Assembly: GCA_963849005.1 (NCBI GenBank) | Contig: CAWKGC010000023.1 | Coordinates: 186,001-250,000, forward strand | Source of the DNA: CAWKGC01 sp963849005 | GTDB taxonomy: Bacteria > Pseudomonadota > Gammaproteobacteria > Burkholderiales > Usitatibacteraceae | Length of the DNA stretch: 64,000 bases | Direction: 5' to 3' | Shown here: positions 31,555 through 39,822 of the stretch, piece after piece | Layout of the letters: each line of letters starts with the position of its first letter | Position numbering within the stretch: position 1 is the stretch's first letter | The notes under the pieces: model-generated | What the model saw: only the letters and a program-made list of their open reading frames with translations | Database searches by the model: none | Told to the model about the DNA's origin: nothing | Made by a program: the position numbers and the translations under genes

Positions 31555-32819
31555 CAGTGCTTCTCCCCGTCTTGTTGCGCTGCCCGGCGGGCGGCGCGCC
31601 TTTCCGCCACCACGTGCAGCGACCGGTACAGCCAAAGGACCGTGTGCAGCCCGAAGAACGCGAACACGCCGGCCAGAAGAAGTTGCATGAAGAGCGCCGT
31701 GTAGTACAGGATCACGCCGCTTTCCTTCTTGTGCTTGTTGGCGTGCGGCTCGTAGAGCACGAAGTTGGCATTGGCCTTCGGATGGCATGCCTGGCAGGTC
31801 TTGAGGCGGTTCGTGCTGGAGACCTTCGAAAGCGGGTTGTCCTTCGGCAGCATCTCGTGGGCGCCGTGGCAGCTCGCGCAAGTGGCCACGCGGGCGAAGC
31901 CGAGGTCTGTTACCTGGCCGTGGAAGGTGTCACGGTAGGTGGAGAGGTACTCGCCGTGGCAGTTGCCGCACTCCTTGATCACGTCGACCTGCCATTGCGG
32001 CTTGTCGTGCGCCTGGATGGCATGCGCGCTGTGGCAGTCGCTGCAACCGGGTGCCACCAGGACGAGGTTCTGGCGCAGCTTGCCGTGCTGGCTGTTTTTC
32101 CAGATTTCCTTGACGCCCATGTGGCAGCCGCCGCAGGTGTCGGGGATGTTCTTGCGCGAAACCCGGCTCGCGGGATCCGACTTCGGGCGCATGTCGTGCG
32201 CGCCGTGGCAGTTTGTGCAGGTCGGCGCCGCGCCGCTGTTGGTGCCCTTCTTGCCGACGATCACCCCGTGGATGCTGTCGTGGTACTTGCCGGCGACATT
32301 TCCGCCGGGAATATTGCCCTTCTTGATCGTTGCGTCGTTGCCGTGGCACGCCGCGCAGGTTGCCTCGATATTCGCGTGGTTGGTGCGCGAGGTCGCTTCG
32401 GCGGAGCGCTTGATGTCGTGCGAGCCGTGGCAGTCGGTGCAGGTCGCCGCGACGTTCCTGCCTTCGGCGCGCGCCTTGCCATGGATGGTGGTCGAGTACT
32501 CCTTGACGGCCTTCTCGTGGCAAGTCGCGCAATCGACCGCCTTCACCTTGCCGTGCGGGAACTTGTCTGCGGACACGTCCGCGTGGCAGCCGGTGCAGGG
32601 GAGTTGCATTGAACCGTGGACCGATCCGCCGAACTTCGCGGCATCGACCGCGATCGACTTGCCGGCCTCGCTCTTGGCGGAAGCGTCGCCGTGGCAGGCG
32701 AGGCAGGCGTCGTTCGGGTTGGGCGGGGGTTCCTTCCCGGGCGCCGGCTTGGCAATGGCAATTGCCGCGGCGCCGATCAGGAGCGCGGCCAGGATCCCAC
32801 GAATCGTCACGCGTTTCAT
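31554..32819 (-). CDS. Eleven-heme cytochrome c with C-terminal membrane anchor
   Basis: A 421-residue periplasmic cytochrome. It has a signal helix (MKRVTIRGILAALLIGAAAI) and eleven CXXCH motifs (CLACH, CTGCH, CATCH, CTDCH, CAACH, CTNCH, CGGCH, CSDCH, CGNCH, CASCH, CQACH). A membrane helix (ILYYTALFMQLLLAGVFAFF) and a basic cytoplasmic tail complete it. The chosen start is ATG 32819; the open frame extends to 32912. It is coupled to the cytochrome b gene. Together they resemble a split version of CbcL-type inner-membrane quinol-oxidising cytochromes, which is inference from architecture. Confidence 0.92.
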   Translation of the reverse strand: MKRVTIRGILAALLIGAAAIAIAKPAPGKEPPPNPNDACLACHGDASAKSEAGKSIAVDAAKFGGSVHGSMQLPCTGCHADVSADKFPHGKVKAVDCATCHEKAVKEYSTTIHGKARAEGRNVAATCTDCHGSHDIKRSAEATSRTNHANIEATCAACHGNDATIKKGNIPGGNVAGKYHDSIHGVIVGKKGTNSGAAPTCTNCHGAHDMRPKSDPASRVSRKNIPDTCGGCHMGVKEIWKNSQHGKLRQNLVLVAPGCSDCHSAHAIQAHDKPQWQVDVIKECGNCHGEYLSTYRDTFHGQVTDLGFARVATCASCHGAHEMLPKDNPLSKVSSTNRLKTCQACHPKANANFVLYEPHANKHKKESGVILYYTALFMQLLLAGVFAFFGLHTVLWLYRSLHVVAERRAARRAAQQDGEKH

Positions 32820-33154
32820 CGTCGTGCTTTCCGGGATGACCGCCGCTGTTCTCATCGAGTCCGGGCCAATGCGTCCGAAAAGCGCGCGGGCGACGGCGCC
32901 GCACGTACTCAAGGCCTAAAGTGCCACGGTGGGAGGGGGTTGGGCTTGATTTGAATCAACGGGAGTCGACACCGTGCCCGGGAAGCGATCGAGATCGCCT
33001 GCCGCGCCCCGGCGGCAGGGGCTGCGAGCTATAATTCGTGCCACCGCCACGCGATTTGCGCGCTTGCTTTCGCCACCCTGCAGGCGCGCCGCATCGCGCG
33101 ATCGATGCCTGCAACTGCAGCGCGGCGCTCGCACCCCACCGGACCGCCGCAACC
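32820..33154. other. 335-bp divergent intergenic region with FNR box
   Basis: No gene was seen between the cytochrome operon and the desaturase gene. It holds the FNR box listed separately. A TATAAT at 33030-33035 on the plus strand could serve the desaturase, but no good -35 was found for it. Confidence 0.7.
32946..32959 (-). promoter_or_regulatory. Perfect FNR/Anr box upstream of the cytochrome operon
   Basis: TTGATTTGAATCAA matches the FNR consensus TTGAT-N4-ATCAA exactly. Its centre lies about 133 bp upstream of the 11-heme start codon. A class II FNR promoter (site at -41.5) would start transcription near 32911, leaving a leader of about 90 nt. This suggests induction under low oxygen. 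Confidence 0.75.
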
Positions 33155-34120
33155 ATGCTCGACCTGCTGACCACCTACGCATCGGACATCGGGAAACTGT
33201 TGCTCATCTACGCGGCATTTTCGCTGGTGGAGCGGCTGCGTCCGGCCGAACGCGGGCAGCCCCTGCGCGCGGCCGTATTCAACGTCGAGAACCTGTTGAT
33301 CTACCAGTTGATCAGCCTGTTGCTGGCGCCGCTGCTGACGGCGCTGGTGGTCGGTCGATTGCGCGCGGCACACCCGGGAGCGTTCGAGTTGGTGCGTATC
33401 GATGGCTTTCTCGACGGCGCCTGGAAGACGGTCGTGTTCCTCTTCGCCTACGACTTCTTCTACTACTGGTTCCACCGCCTGCAGCACGAGTGGGGCTTCC
33501 TGTGGGCGCAGCACAAGTTCCACCACTCGGAAGAATCGCTCAACGCCACGACCACCAACCGGCACCACTGGCTCGAGGACCTGCTGCGCGTCTTCTTCAT
33601 CGCGCTGCCGATGTCGATTGCCTTCGACCTGAAGCCGGCCGGCGCGGGCCTCGTCACCTTCATCATCGGCCTGTGGCCCGTGTTCATCCATGCGAACCTG
33701 CGGCTGCCGCTCGGGCCGCTGTCGCCGCTTGTCGCCGGGCCGCAAGTGCACCGCATCCACCATTCCCTCGAGGCGCGCCATCTCGACCGCAACTATGCGG
33801 CCTTCTTTCCGCTCTGGGACGTGCTCTTCGGCACCTACTATCATCCCGGCCGCGATGAATACCCGCGCACGGGACTTGCCTCCGGCGAGCGCGTGACCAC
33901 CATCGCCCAGGCGTTGTGGCTGCCCTTCGGCGTCTGGTTCGGGCGCGGCGCGGCACTTGCGCCGGTCGCGGCGCAAGGCAGTTCAGCCGGCGCAACCCCG
34001 CCCAGGCCGAAGTCGAACGCCGTGTTCTGGGCCTGGGGCGTGATGTTCCTGATGGTGCTCGTCTCGCTCGAAGTCTTCGCGGGAGAGGCTGGGCGCTACT
34101 TCCGGCTGGTCGGCGGCTGA
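33155..34120 (+). CDS. Fatty acid hydroxylase / sterol desaturase family protein
   Basis: An intact membrane-bound di-iron enzyme of about 321 residues with the family histidine boxes: FHRLQHE, HKFHHSEE and HRIHHS. Four to six hydrophobic segments surround them. WAQHKFHHSEESLNATTTNRHH is typical of bacterial sterol desaturase-like proteins whose substrates are mostly unknown. The chosen start is ATG 33155, fitting the helix start; the open frame begins at 33038. There is an added C-terminal helix after a short linker. Confidence 0.88.
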   Translation: MLDLLTTYASDIGKLLLIYAAFSLVERLRPAERGQPLRAAVFNVENLLIYQLISLLLAPLLTALVVGRLRAAHPGAFELVRIDGFLDGAWKTVVFLFAYDFFYYWFHRLQHEWGFLWAQHKFHHSEESLNATTTNRHHWLEDLLRVFFIALPMSIAFDLKPAGAGLVTFIIGLWPVFIHANLRLPLGPLSPLVAGPQVHRIHHSLEARHLDRNYAAFFPLWDVLFGTYYHPGRDEYPRTGLASGERVTTIAQALWLPFGVWFGRGAALAPVAAQGSSAGATPPRPKSNAVFWAWGVMFLMVLVSLEVFAGEAGRYFRLVGG

Positions 34121-34140
34121 TGAGCCGGCCAGGCGCCGGT

Positions 34141-34836
34141 TCAGAGTCCCTCCAGCCATTCGCCCAGGCAACGCTGCCCTCGCGCGGCGGCCTCGGCTGA
34201 GAAACGCGCCGTGTCCGCGCGCAATGCCGCGACCGAAAGGCCGGCGGCCGCGATCTCGACAGCGTGGCCGATCAACCAGCGTTCGAAGTCGCGCCCGTCC
34301 GCCTCCGGATGAAACTGGAACGCCAGTGCGCAATCGCCGAGCGCGAACGCCTGGTTGGGACAGGCTTCCGTCGAGGCGAGCCGCCCCGCGCCGGCGGGAA
34401 GTTCGAAATTGTCGCCGTGCCAGTGCAGGACGGGGCATGCGTCGAAATGGCGCAGCGGGCTGGCGCGCCCGGCATCCGCGAGCGTGACGGGTTTCCAGCC
34501 GATTTCCCTTTCCGGTCCGGGATGGACACGCGCGCCGAGGGCGCGCGCCATCAATTGCGCGCCGAGGCAGATGCCCAGCGTCGGTTGCCGCGCCGCGAGG
34601 CGTTGTTCGAGCAACGCGATCTCGTCCTTGAGAAACGGGTAGCTGCCCTCATCGTTGGCGCTGATCGGCGCGCCGAGCACGACGAGCAGGTCAATGTCCT
34701 CGCCACGAAGCGCCGCAAGCTCATCGATGCCGGCATCGCGGTACCCGATGGCGTAACCGGCCGCCTCGAGCGCGGGCCGGAAAGCGCCGAGATCCTCGAA
34801 GTGGACGTGGCGGACGGCAACGGCGGTCTTCGGCAT
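34141..34836 (-). CDS. Class I glutamine amidotransferase-like protein
   Basis: A stand-alone GATase1 domain of 231 residues with the nucleophile GICLGAQLMARALGA and the His-Glu pair in FQFHPEAD. The family includes GuaA-like and PuuD-like hydrolases; many stand-alone members hydrolyse gamma-glutamyl compounds or glutamine. Its start overlaps the region of the lysR stop on the same strand, so it appears to be the last gene of the liv operon. The exact substrate is unknown. Confidence 0.85.
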   Translation of the reverse strand: MPKTAVAVRHVHFEDLGAFRPALEAAGYAIGYRDAGIDELAALRGEDIDLLVVLGAPISANDEGSYPFLKDEIALLEQRLAARQPTLGICLGAQLMARALGARVHPGPEREIGWKPVTLADAGRASPLRHFDACPVLHWHGDNFELPAGAGRLASTEACPNQAFALGDCALAFQFHPEADGRDFERWLIGHAVEIAAAGLSVAALRADTARFSAEAAARGQRCLGEWLEGL

Positions 34837-34837
34837 T

Positions 34838-35788
34838 TCAACGCCGGAACGAAGAGTCGGCCTGGATCGTGGTCTTGATGAAATTGAACACGGCGGCCAT
34901 GCGCGGCACGTTTCTCAGGTCTTCGTGGATCGTCAGCCAGAACTCGCGTTCGGCCTTCACGCGGCTGGGCAGGACCGGCTTGAGCGAGGGCATCCCGCGC
35001 ACGATGTAGTCGGGAAACATGCCGATTCCCATGCCGTTCGCGACGGCGCTCAGCTGCGCGAGCGGGCTGGTGCTCCTGAAGACGACCCGTCGCTGCCCCA
35101 CCGTGTCGCGCAGCCACTTCAGCGCGGGAATCTCGATGAGGTCCTCGACGTAGTCGACGAAGGCATGCTTCTCGATGTCCTCGATCCGCTTGGGCTCACC
35201 ATGCCGCTCGATGTACTGTTGCGACGCATAGAGATGGACGTCGCACCGCGCCAGTCGGCTCGCCACCAGGCGAGGGCCGGTCGGCCGCACCAGGCCGAGC
35301 GAGATGTCGGCCTCGCGCTTGGTGAGGTTGGCGATCAGCATTGCCGTCACGAGCTCGACGACGATGTTGGGGTGCTCCTCGCGGAAATCGCGCAGGGCCG
35401 GCGTCAGCACCCGTGCCGCCAGTCCCTCCACGCTCGCGAGGCGCACCGACCCGGACAGGTCGTTCAGGCCCTGCCCGATGCCCTTGATGCCGTCGGCGGC
35501 GCGCTCCATCGCCTCGGCGTTCTCGAGCAGCTTCCAGCCGGCTTCCGTCAGGATGTAGCCCCGCTGCGTGCGCTCGAAGAGCTTTTGGTCGAGCTGGCGC
35601 TCGAGGTTGGCCACGCGGCGCAGCACGGTGGTATGCGAAACGCCGAGGCGCCGCGCCGCCTTCAGCAGCTTGGTCTTGCGCACCAGCTCGAGGAAGTAGC
35701 GGATGTCGTCCCAGGGAAGCGCTTCCGCGATGTCGTCCCTTGCCTCGTCGGGCTCCTTCGCAGGCGCGGACCGGGCGCTCGCCTTCAT
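34838..35788 (-). CDS. LysR-type transcriptional regulator
   Basis: A 316-residue LTTR. An extended N-terminus precedes the helix-turn-helix (DIRYFLELVRKTKLLKAARRLGVSHTTVLRRVANLERQL), followed by a periplasmic-binding-like effector domain (SVRLASVEGLAARVLTPAL). The wording of the helix-turn-helix matches the subgroup in which the gene lies near transport or amino-acid genes. It lies 24 bp after DUF1185 in the minus-strand liv operon and is a candidate regulator of the palindromic operator upstream of livK. Confidence 0.9.
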   Translation of the reverse strand: MKASARSAPAKEPDEARDDIAEALPWDDIRYFLELVRKTKLLKAARRLGVSHTTVLRRVANLERQLDQKLFERTQRGYILTEAGWKLLENAEAMERAADGIKGIGQGLNDLSGSVRLASVEGLAARVLTPALRDFREEHPNIVVELVTAMLIANLTKREADISLGLVRPTGPRLVASRLARCDVHLYASQQYIERHGEPKRIEDIEKHAFVDYVEDLIEIPALKWLRDTVGQRRVVFRSTSPLAQLSAVANGMGIGMFPDYIVRGMPSLKPVLPSRVKAEREFWLTIHEDLRNVPRMAAVFNFIKTTIQADSSFRR

Positions 35789-35812
35789 GGCGCCGGGCCG
35801 GTCGCGCGCCGG

Positions 35813-36395
35813 TCAGGAGAACGACTTGAGCAGCGCATCCACATCCTTCTGGTCGGGTCCCTTCGACCTGGCGTGCGGACGGGACCCGGCCGCGTAGCCG
35901 ACCAGCAGCAGGATCTCGTCGGAGCGCGGCGCGTCGGCGACCATCACCGGCATCGTGTCCATGGCGTCGAGGTCCCAGCCCTCGTCGATCGGGCCCGAAG
36001 ATCATGTCGATGTGCGCGCCGGGGCCCGCGACCTTGGCGTTGCCGGGAATGAGGACGCGGCCGCGCTTGAGGGTGCTGCGCATGGCCATGCCGATGCGCG
36101 CGTGGATCATGGCCGCGCCGTGCTCGAGGTCGCCGTCGGTGCCGACCAGCGCCGCTTTCGAATAGGCGCGGAGCTGCTTCGCGTCGCCGATCAGCGCCAG
36201 CGCCCTCTTGGTGAGCATTTCGCCGATCTTGACGGACAGGTCGATCAGCGGCGCCAGGTCCGTGCCGACGGGCTTGCGGGCCAGCGGGTTCTTCAGCACC
36301 GCGCCCACGGCCACCCGGCGCAGCGGCACCGGCAGGCGGGTGCCGTTCTCGAACGCGATCTCTTCCTCGAATACGACGATCTTGCGGATGTCCAT
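35813..36395 (-). CDS. Amino acid synthesis family protein, DUF1185 (frameshifted)
   Basis: A protein of about 194 residues beginning MDIRKIVVFEEEIAFENGTRLP. RRVAVGAVLKNPLARK, GAAMIHARIGMAMRSTLKRGRVLIPGNAKVAGPGAHIDMIFGP and a C-terminal DEILLLVGYAAGSRPHARSKG fit the AA_synth (DUF1185) family. Members often sit beside branched-chain amino acid ABC importers, as here. One extra C near 35995 (CCCG for CCG) breaks the frame; the protein then ends KDVDALLKSFS. The biochemical role is not established. Confidence 0.82.
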
Positions 36396-36432
36396 GTTGC
36401 GCTCCCTGGTTGAAATGCGTTTTGTGGCCGGG

Positions 36433-37146
36433 TCAAACGGAGAGGTAGCGGTCGCTGAGCGCGCGGTCCGCGCGCACTTGCGCCGGGGTGCCGTCGAACA
36501 CGGTCCGCCCCTTTTCCAGGATGTAGACGCGATCGGAAAGGTCGAGCACGAAATCGAGGTTCTGCTCGGCGAGCAGGATGGTGAGGCCGTCGCGCTTGAG
36601 GCGCTGCACCTGCTCGAAGAGGTTCTCGACGATGATCGGCGCGAGTCCCTCCGAAGGCTCGTCCAGCAGCAGCAACTCGGGGTTTCCCATCAGCGTTCGC
36701 GCGATGGTGAGCATCTGCTGCTCGCCGCCGGAGAGAAAGCCCCCGCGGCGGTCCTTGAGTGCCGCAAGCTGCGGAAACATGTCGAAGACCCTTTCCATTG
36801 TCCACGCCGCCCGGCCGTTCGATGCGGGGCGGCTGCCGACGTCGAGGTTCTCGAAAACGGTCAGGTCGGCGAAGATGCGCCGGTCCTCGGGGACGAACCC
36901 GATGCCCGAGCGCGCGATCCGGTGCGCGGGAAAGTGCGTGATGTCGGTGGACTTCCAGGTGATCTGCCCCGAGCGCGCCGGGGTCAGCCCCATGACCGCG
37001 CGGATCGTCGTGGTCTTGCCGACGCCATTGCGGCCGAGGAGGCCGACGCACTCGCCGGCGCGGATCTCGAGCGAAAGTTCGAACAACACTTCCGACTGGA
37101 GGTAGCCGGCGAACACGCGGTCGACGCGCAGGAGCGCCGCGCTCAT
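36433..37146 (-). CDS. livF: Branched-chain amino acid-type ABC importer ATPase, LivF-like
   Basis: An ABC ATPase of 237 residues with Walker A GRNGVGKTT, signature LSGGEQQM and Walker B LLLLDEPSEGLAP, ending in the short RYLSV. Its length and GFVPEDRRIFADLTVFENL segment mark it as LivF. Its ATG overlaps the livG stop (ATGA). Confidence 0.93.
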   Translation of the reverse strand: MSAALLRVDRVFAGYLQSEVLFELSLEIRAGECVGLLGRNGVGKTTTIRAVMGLTPARSGQITWKSTDITHFPAHRIARSGIGFVPEDRRIFADLTVFENLDVGSRPASNGRAAWTMERVFDMFPQLAALKDRRGGFLSGGEQQMLTIARTLMGNPELLLLDEPSEGLAPIIVENLFEQVQRLKRDGLTILLAEQNLDFVLDLSDRVYILEKGRTVFDGTPAQVRADRALSDRYLSV

Positions 37147-37916
37147 CCCTTGGCCCCGAGATAGGTGCGCTTGACGTGGGGGTCGGAGCGAATCTCGGCC
37201 GGCGTCCCGTCCGCGATCACGTTGCCCTGGTGCAACACCAGTATGCGGTCCGAGATCGAGAACACCGCGTGCATGTCGTGTTCGGTGAAGAGCAGCGTGA
37301 TGCCGCGTTCGCGGACGATGCGGCAGATGAGGTCGACCGACTTCTCCGTCTCCGCCGTCGACATTCCCGCTGTCGGCTCGTCGAGCAGCAGCAGGCTCGG
37401 GTCGAGCGCGAGTGCGATCGCGAGCTCGAGCTGCTTCTGGTCGCCGTACGAAAGGAGCCCCGCGGGCAGGTCCGGGCGGTCTTGCAGGCCGACCGCGGCG
37501 AGCATGTCGCCGGTTTCCTTCACGAACAGCGACGCCGAGCGCGAGAACAGCCGCGGCCCGAACCCGTGGTGCGCGATCAGCGCGGCCTGGACATTCTCGA
37601 AGACGCTCAGCTTCGCGAACACGTTGGTGCGCTGGAACGAGCGGCCGATGCCGAGCCTGCTCAGCCGGTGCGGCGCGATTCCCGTGATGTCGCGCCCGTC
37701 CTGCCAGACGGTCCCGGAGGTCGGCGTGTAGTGGCCGGTGATGAGGTTGAACAGCGTCGACTTGCCGGCGCCATTGGGCCCGATGATCGCGTTGATCGTG
37801 CCGCGCTCGAGCTCGAAGCTGACGTTGCCGATCGCCTTGAATCCGCCGAAGGACTTGGACACGTCCTGGAGCTTCAGGCAGGCGCCTTCGGCGCGTGTGG
37901 CAAGGGCGGCTGTCAT
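37143..37916 (-). CDS. livG: Branched-chain amino acid-type ABC importer ATPase, LivG-like
   Basis: A 257-residue ATPase with Walker A GPNGAGKST, the GIGRSFQRTNVFAKLSVFENV segment typical of LivG, a modified signature LLSYGDQKQ and Walker B LLLLDEPTAGMS. It overlaps livM and livF by ATGA, so the whole permease block is translationally coupled. Confidence 0.93.
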   Translation of the reverse strand: MTAALATRAEGACLKLQDVSKSFGGFKAIGNVSFELERGTINAIIGPNGAGKSTLFNLITGHYTPTSGTVWQDGRDITGIAPHRLSRLGIGRSFQRTNVFAKLSVFENVQAALIAHHGFGPRLFSRSASLFVKETGDMLAAVGLQDRPDLPAGLLSYGDQKQLELAIALALDPSLLLLDEPTAGMSTAETEKSVDLICRIVRERGITLLFTEHDMHAVFSISDRILVLHQGNVIADGTPAEIRSDPHVKRTYLGAKG

Positions 37917-38920
37917 GGTGCGCTCGTACGCGGCGCCGCCGGCGCGCCGGCCGCCCGCCCGAAACGCGCATCCCAGAGGCGGCGGGCGCGCTCCACGAGG
38001 TCGGCGACGCCGCCCGGAAGGAAGAAGATCAGCGCCATCAGCGACAGGCCGACGATGAGCGACCAGTATTCGGTCAGCGCGGTGATTTCCTGGTTCAGCC
38101 AGAGCAGCAGGAAAGCGCCGAGGATCGGGCCGTAGAAGCGGCTCATGCCGCCCAGCACCACCATGATCAGGACCTCGGCGGACTTGGTCCAGTACATCAG
38201 GTCGGGGTACATGCCCCGGTTGAAGATGGCGAACAGGGCGCCCGCGAGCCCGGCGAACAGACCCGCGATCACGAACGCGGCCAGCTGGTAGCGGCGCACG
38301 TTCACGCCGACGAACTCGGCGCGGCCGGGATTCTCGCGGATCATGGTCAGCACCCGGCCGAATGGCGACCCGAGGATGCGGTGGATGATCGCCAGGAACG
38401 CGACCACCAGCACGATCACCAGCACGTGAAAACGCTCGCCCATGTCGAATGCACCGATGACGGGGATGCCGTCGAGGTATTTCAGGAACCCCGGGTAGGG
38501 GATGCCCGACAAGCCCTGGTCGCCCCCCGTGACCGCGTTGAGCTTCAGGCAAAGCGCCCAGGCGATCTGCGCGAATGCCAGCGTCAGCATGCTGAAGTAG
38601 ACCTTGGTTATCCGGACGCAGAAGAAGCCGACGACCACGGCGAATGCCGCTGCGAACAGTCCCGCCAGCGGCAGGACGACGGCGAACGGGACGCTGCCGT
38701 TCTTCAGGAGCAGGCCGGCGGCGTAGGCGCCGATGCCGAAGTACGCGGCATGGCCGAACGAGACGAGCCCCGTGGAACCGACCAGGATGTTCAGGCTGAC
38801 CGCAAAGAGCGCCCAGATCGCCACGTCGGTGGCGAGGAAGGTCCCCATGCGGGCGCCGGTAAGCGGAACCAGCGCGACGCCGACCACGCCGGCAACCAGC
38901 AGCCAGTGCCAGCGCGTCAT
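37913..38920 (-). CDS. livM: Branched-chain amino acid-type ABC permease, LivM-like
   Basis: A 335-residue permease. NILVGSTGLVSFGHAAYFGIGAYAAG is the LivM opening and RENPGRAEFVGVNVRRYQLAAFVIAG the coupling loop. There are about nine helices. The ATG start at 38920 overlaps the livH stop; the open frame extends further upstream but inside livH. Confidence 0.92.
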   Translation of the reverse strand: MTRWHWLLVAGVVGVALVPLTGARMGTFLATDVAIWALFAVSLNILVGSTGLVSFGHAAYFGIGAYAAGLLLKNGSVPFAVVLPLAGLFAAAFAVVVGFFCVRITKVYFSMLTLAFAQIAWALCLKLNAVTGGDQGLSGIPYPGFLKYLDGIPVIGAFDMGERFHVLVIVLVVAFLAIIHRILGSPFGRVLTMIRENPGRAEFVGVNVRRYQLAAFVIAGLFAGLAGALFAIFNRGMYPDLMYWTKSAEVLIMVVLGGMSRFYGPILGAFLLLWLNQEITALTEYWSLIVGLSLMALIFFLPGGVADLVERARRLWDARFGRAAGAPAAPRTSAP

Positions 38921-39807
38921 GCGCGAACCGCCTCGCTTGAGCCCAGCAGGCCATGGGGACGCACGATCAGCACGACCGCCATCAGCGCATAGACCGCGAA
39001 CAGCGAGAATTCGGGCATCAGCAGGATGCCGAAGGCCAGCACCTGGCCATAGAGCAGGGAGCCGAGCAAGGTCCCCCAGAACGAACCCATGCCGCCGACG
39101 ACGACGGCGATGAAGCACGCGATGACGATCTCGGTGTCCATGCCCAGGTTGATGGCCGTGACCGGGGCCACCAACGCGCCGCCGAGGCCTGCGAGGAAGC
39201 AGCCGGCGGCGAATACCGACGAGTTGAGCCAGGTGACGTTGACGCCGAGCGCCATGGTCGTTTCGCGGTCCGCGGCGGCCGCGCGAATGATGCGTCCCAC
39301 CCGCGTGCGCTGGATGACCAGCCAGAGCGCGAGAACGAGGAAAAAGCAGATGATGCTGACCATCAGGCTGTATTCCGGGATCACCGCGCCGGCCAGTTCG
39401 ACGCGCCCGCTGAGCGCGGGCGGACGCGACACCGACACTTGCTCGATCCCCCAGATCGCCTTCACGCTGTCGGCGAAGACCAGGACCAGCGCGTAGGTGA
39501 AGAGCAGCTGCAGCAGTTCCTCCTTGCCATACAGGTGGCGCAGCAGGAAACGCTCGACCAGCAGGCCGAGGACCGCGACGACGCCGGCCGAGAGCGCCGC
39601 GCCCGCCCAGAAACCGGCATTGCCGGGGCCGAACAGCACGGAGAACTGGTACGCGCAGTAAGCGCCGATCATGTAGAAGGAGCCGTGCGCGAAGTTGAGC
39701 ACGCGCACGACCCCGAAGATCAGCGACAGGCCGATGGCCGCCATGAACAGGAAGACCGAGGTGGTCAGCCCGCTGAAGGCCTGGCTTGCCAGGATGGAGA
39801 GCGTCAC
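38917..39807 (-). CDS. livH: Branched-chain amino acid-type ABC permease, LivH-like
   Basis: A 296-residue permease with the LivH landmarks GLSLIFGVVRVLNFAHGSFYMIGAY, RAAAADRETTMALGVNV and AVVVGGMGSFWGTLLGSLL. It starts 15 bp after the binding-protein gene livK and overlaps livM. Confidence 0.93.
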   Translation of the reverse strand: MTLSILASQAFSGLTTSVFLFMAAIGLSLIFGVVRVLNFAHGSFYMIGAYCAYQFSVLFGPGNAGFWAGAALSAGVVAVLGLLVERFLLRHLYGKEELLQLLFTYALVLVFADSVKAIWGIEQVSVSRPPALSGRVELAGAVIPEYSLMVSIICFFLVLALWLVIQRTRVGRIIRAAAADRETTMALGVNVTWLNSSVFAAGCFLAGLGGALVAPVTAINLGMDTEIVIACFIAVVVGGMGSFWGTLLGSLLYGQVLAFGILLMPEFSLFAVYALMAVVLIVRPHGLLGSSEAVRA

Positions 39808-39822
39808 CGCCGCGCTCCGGGC

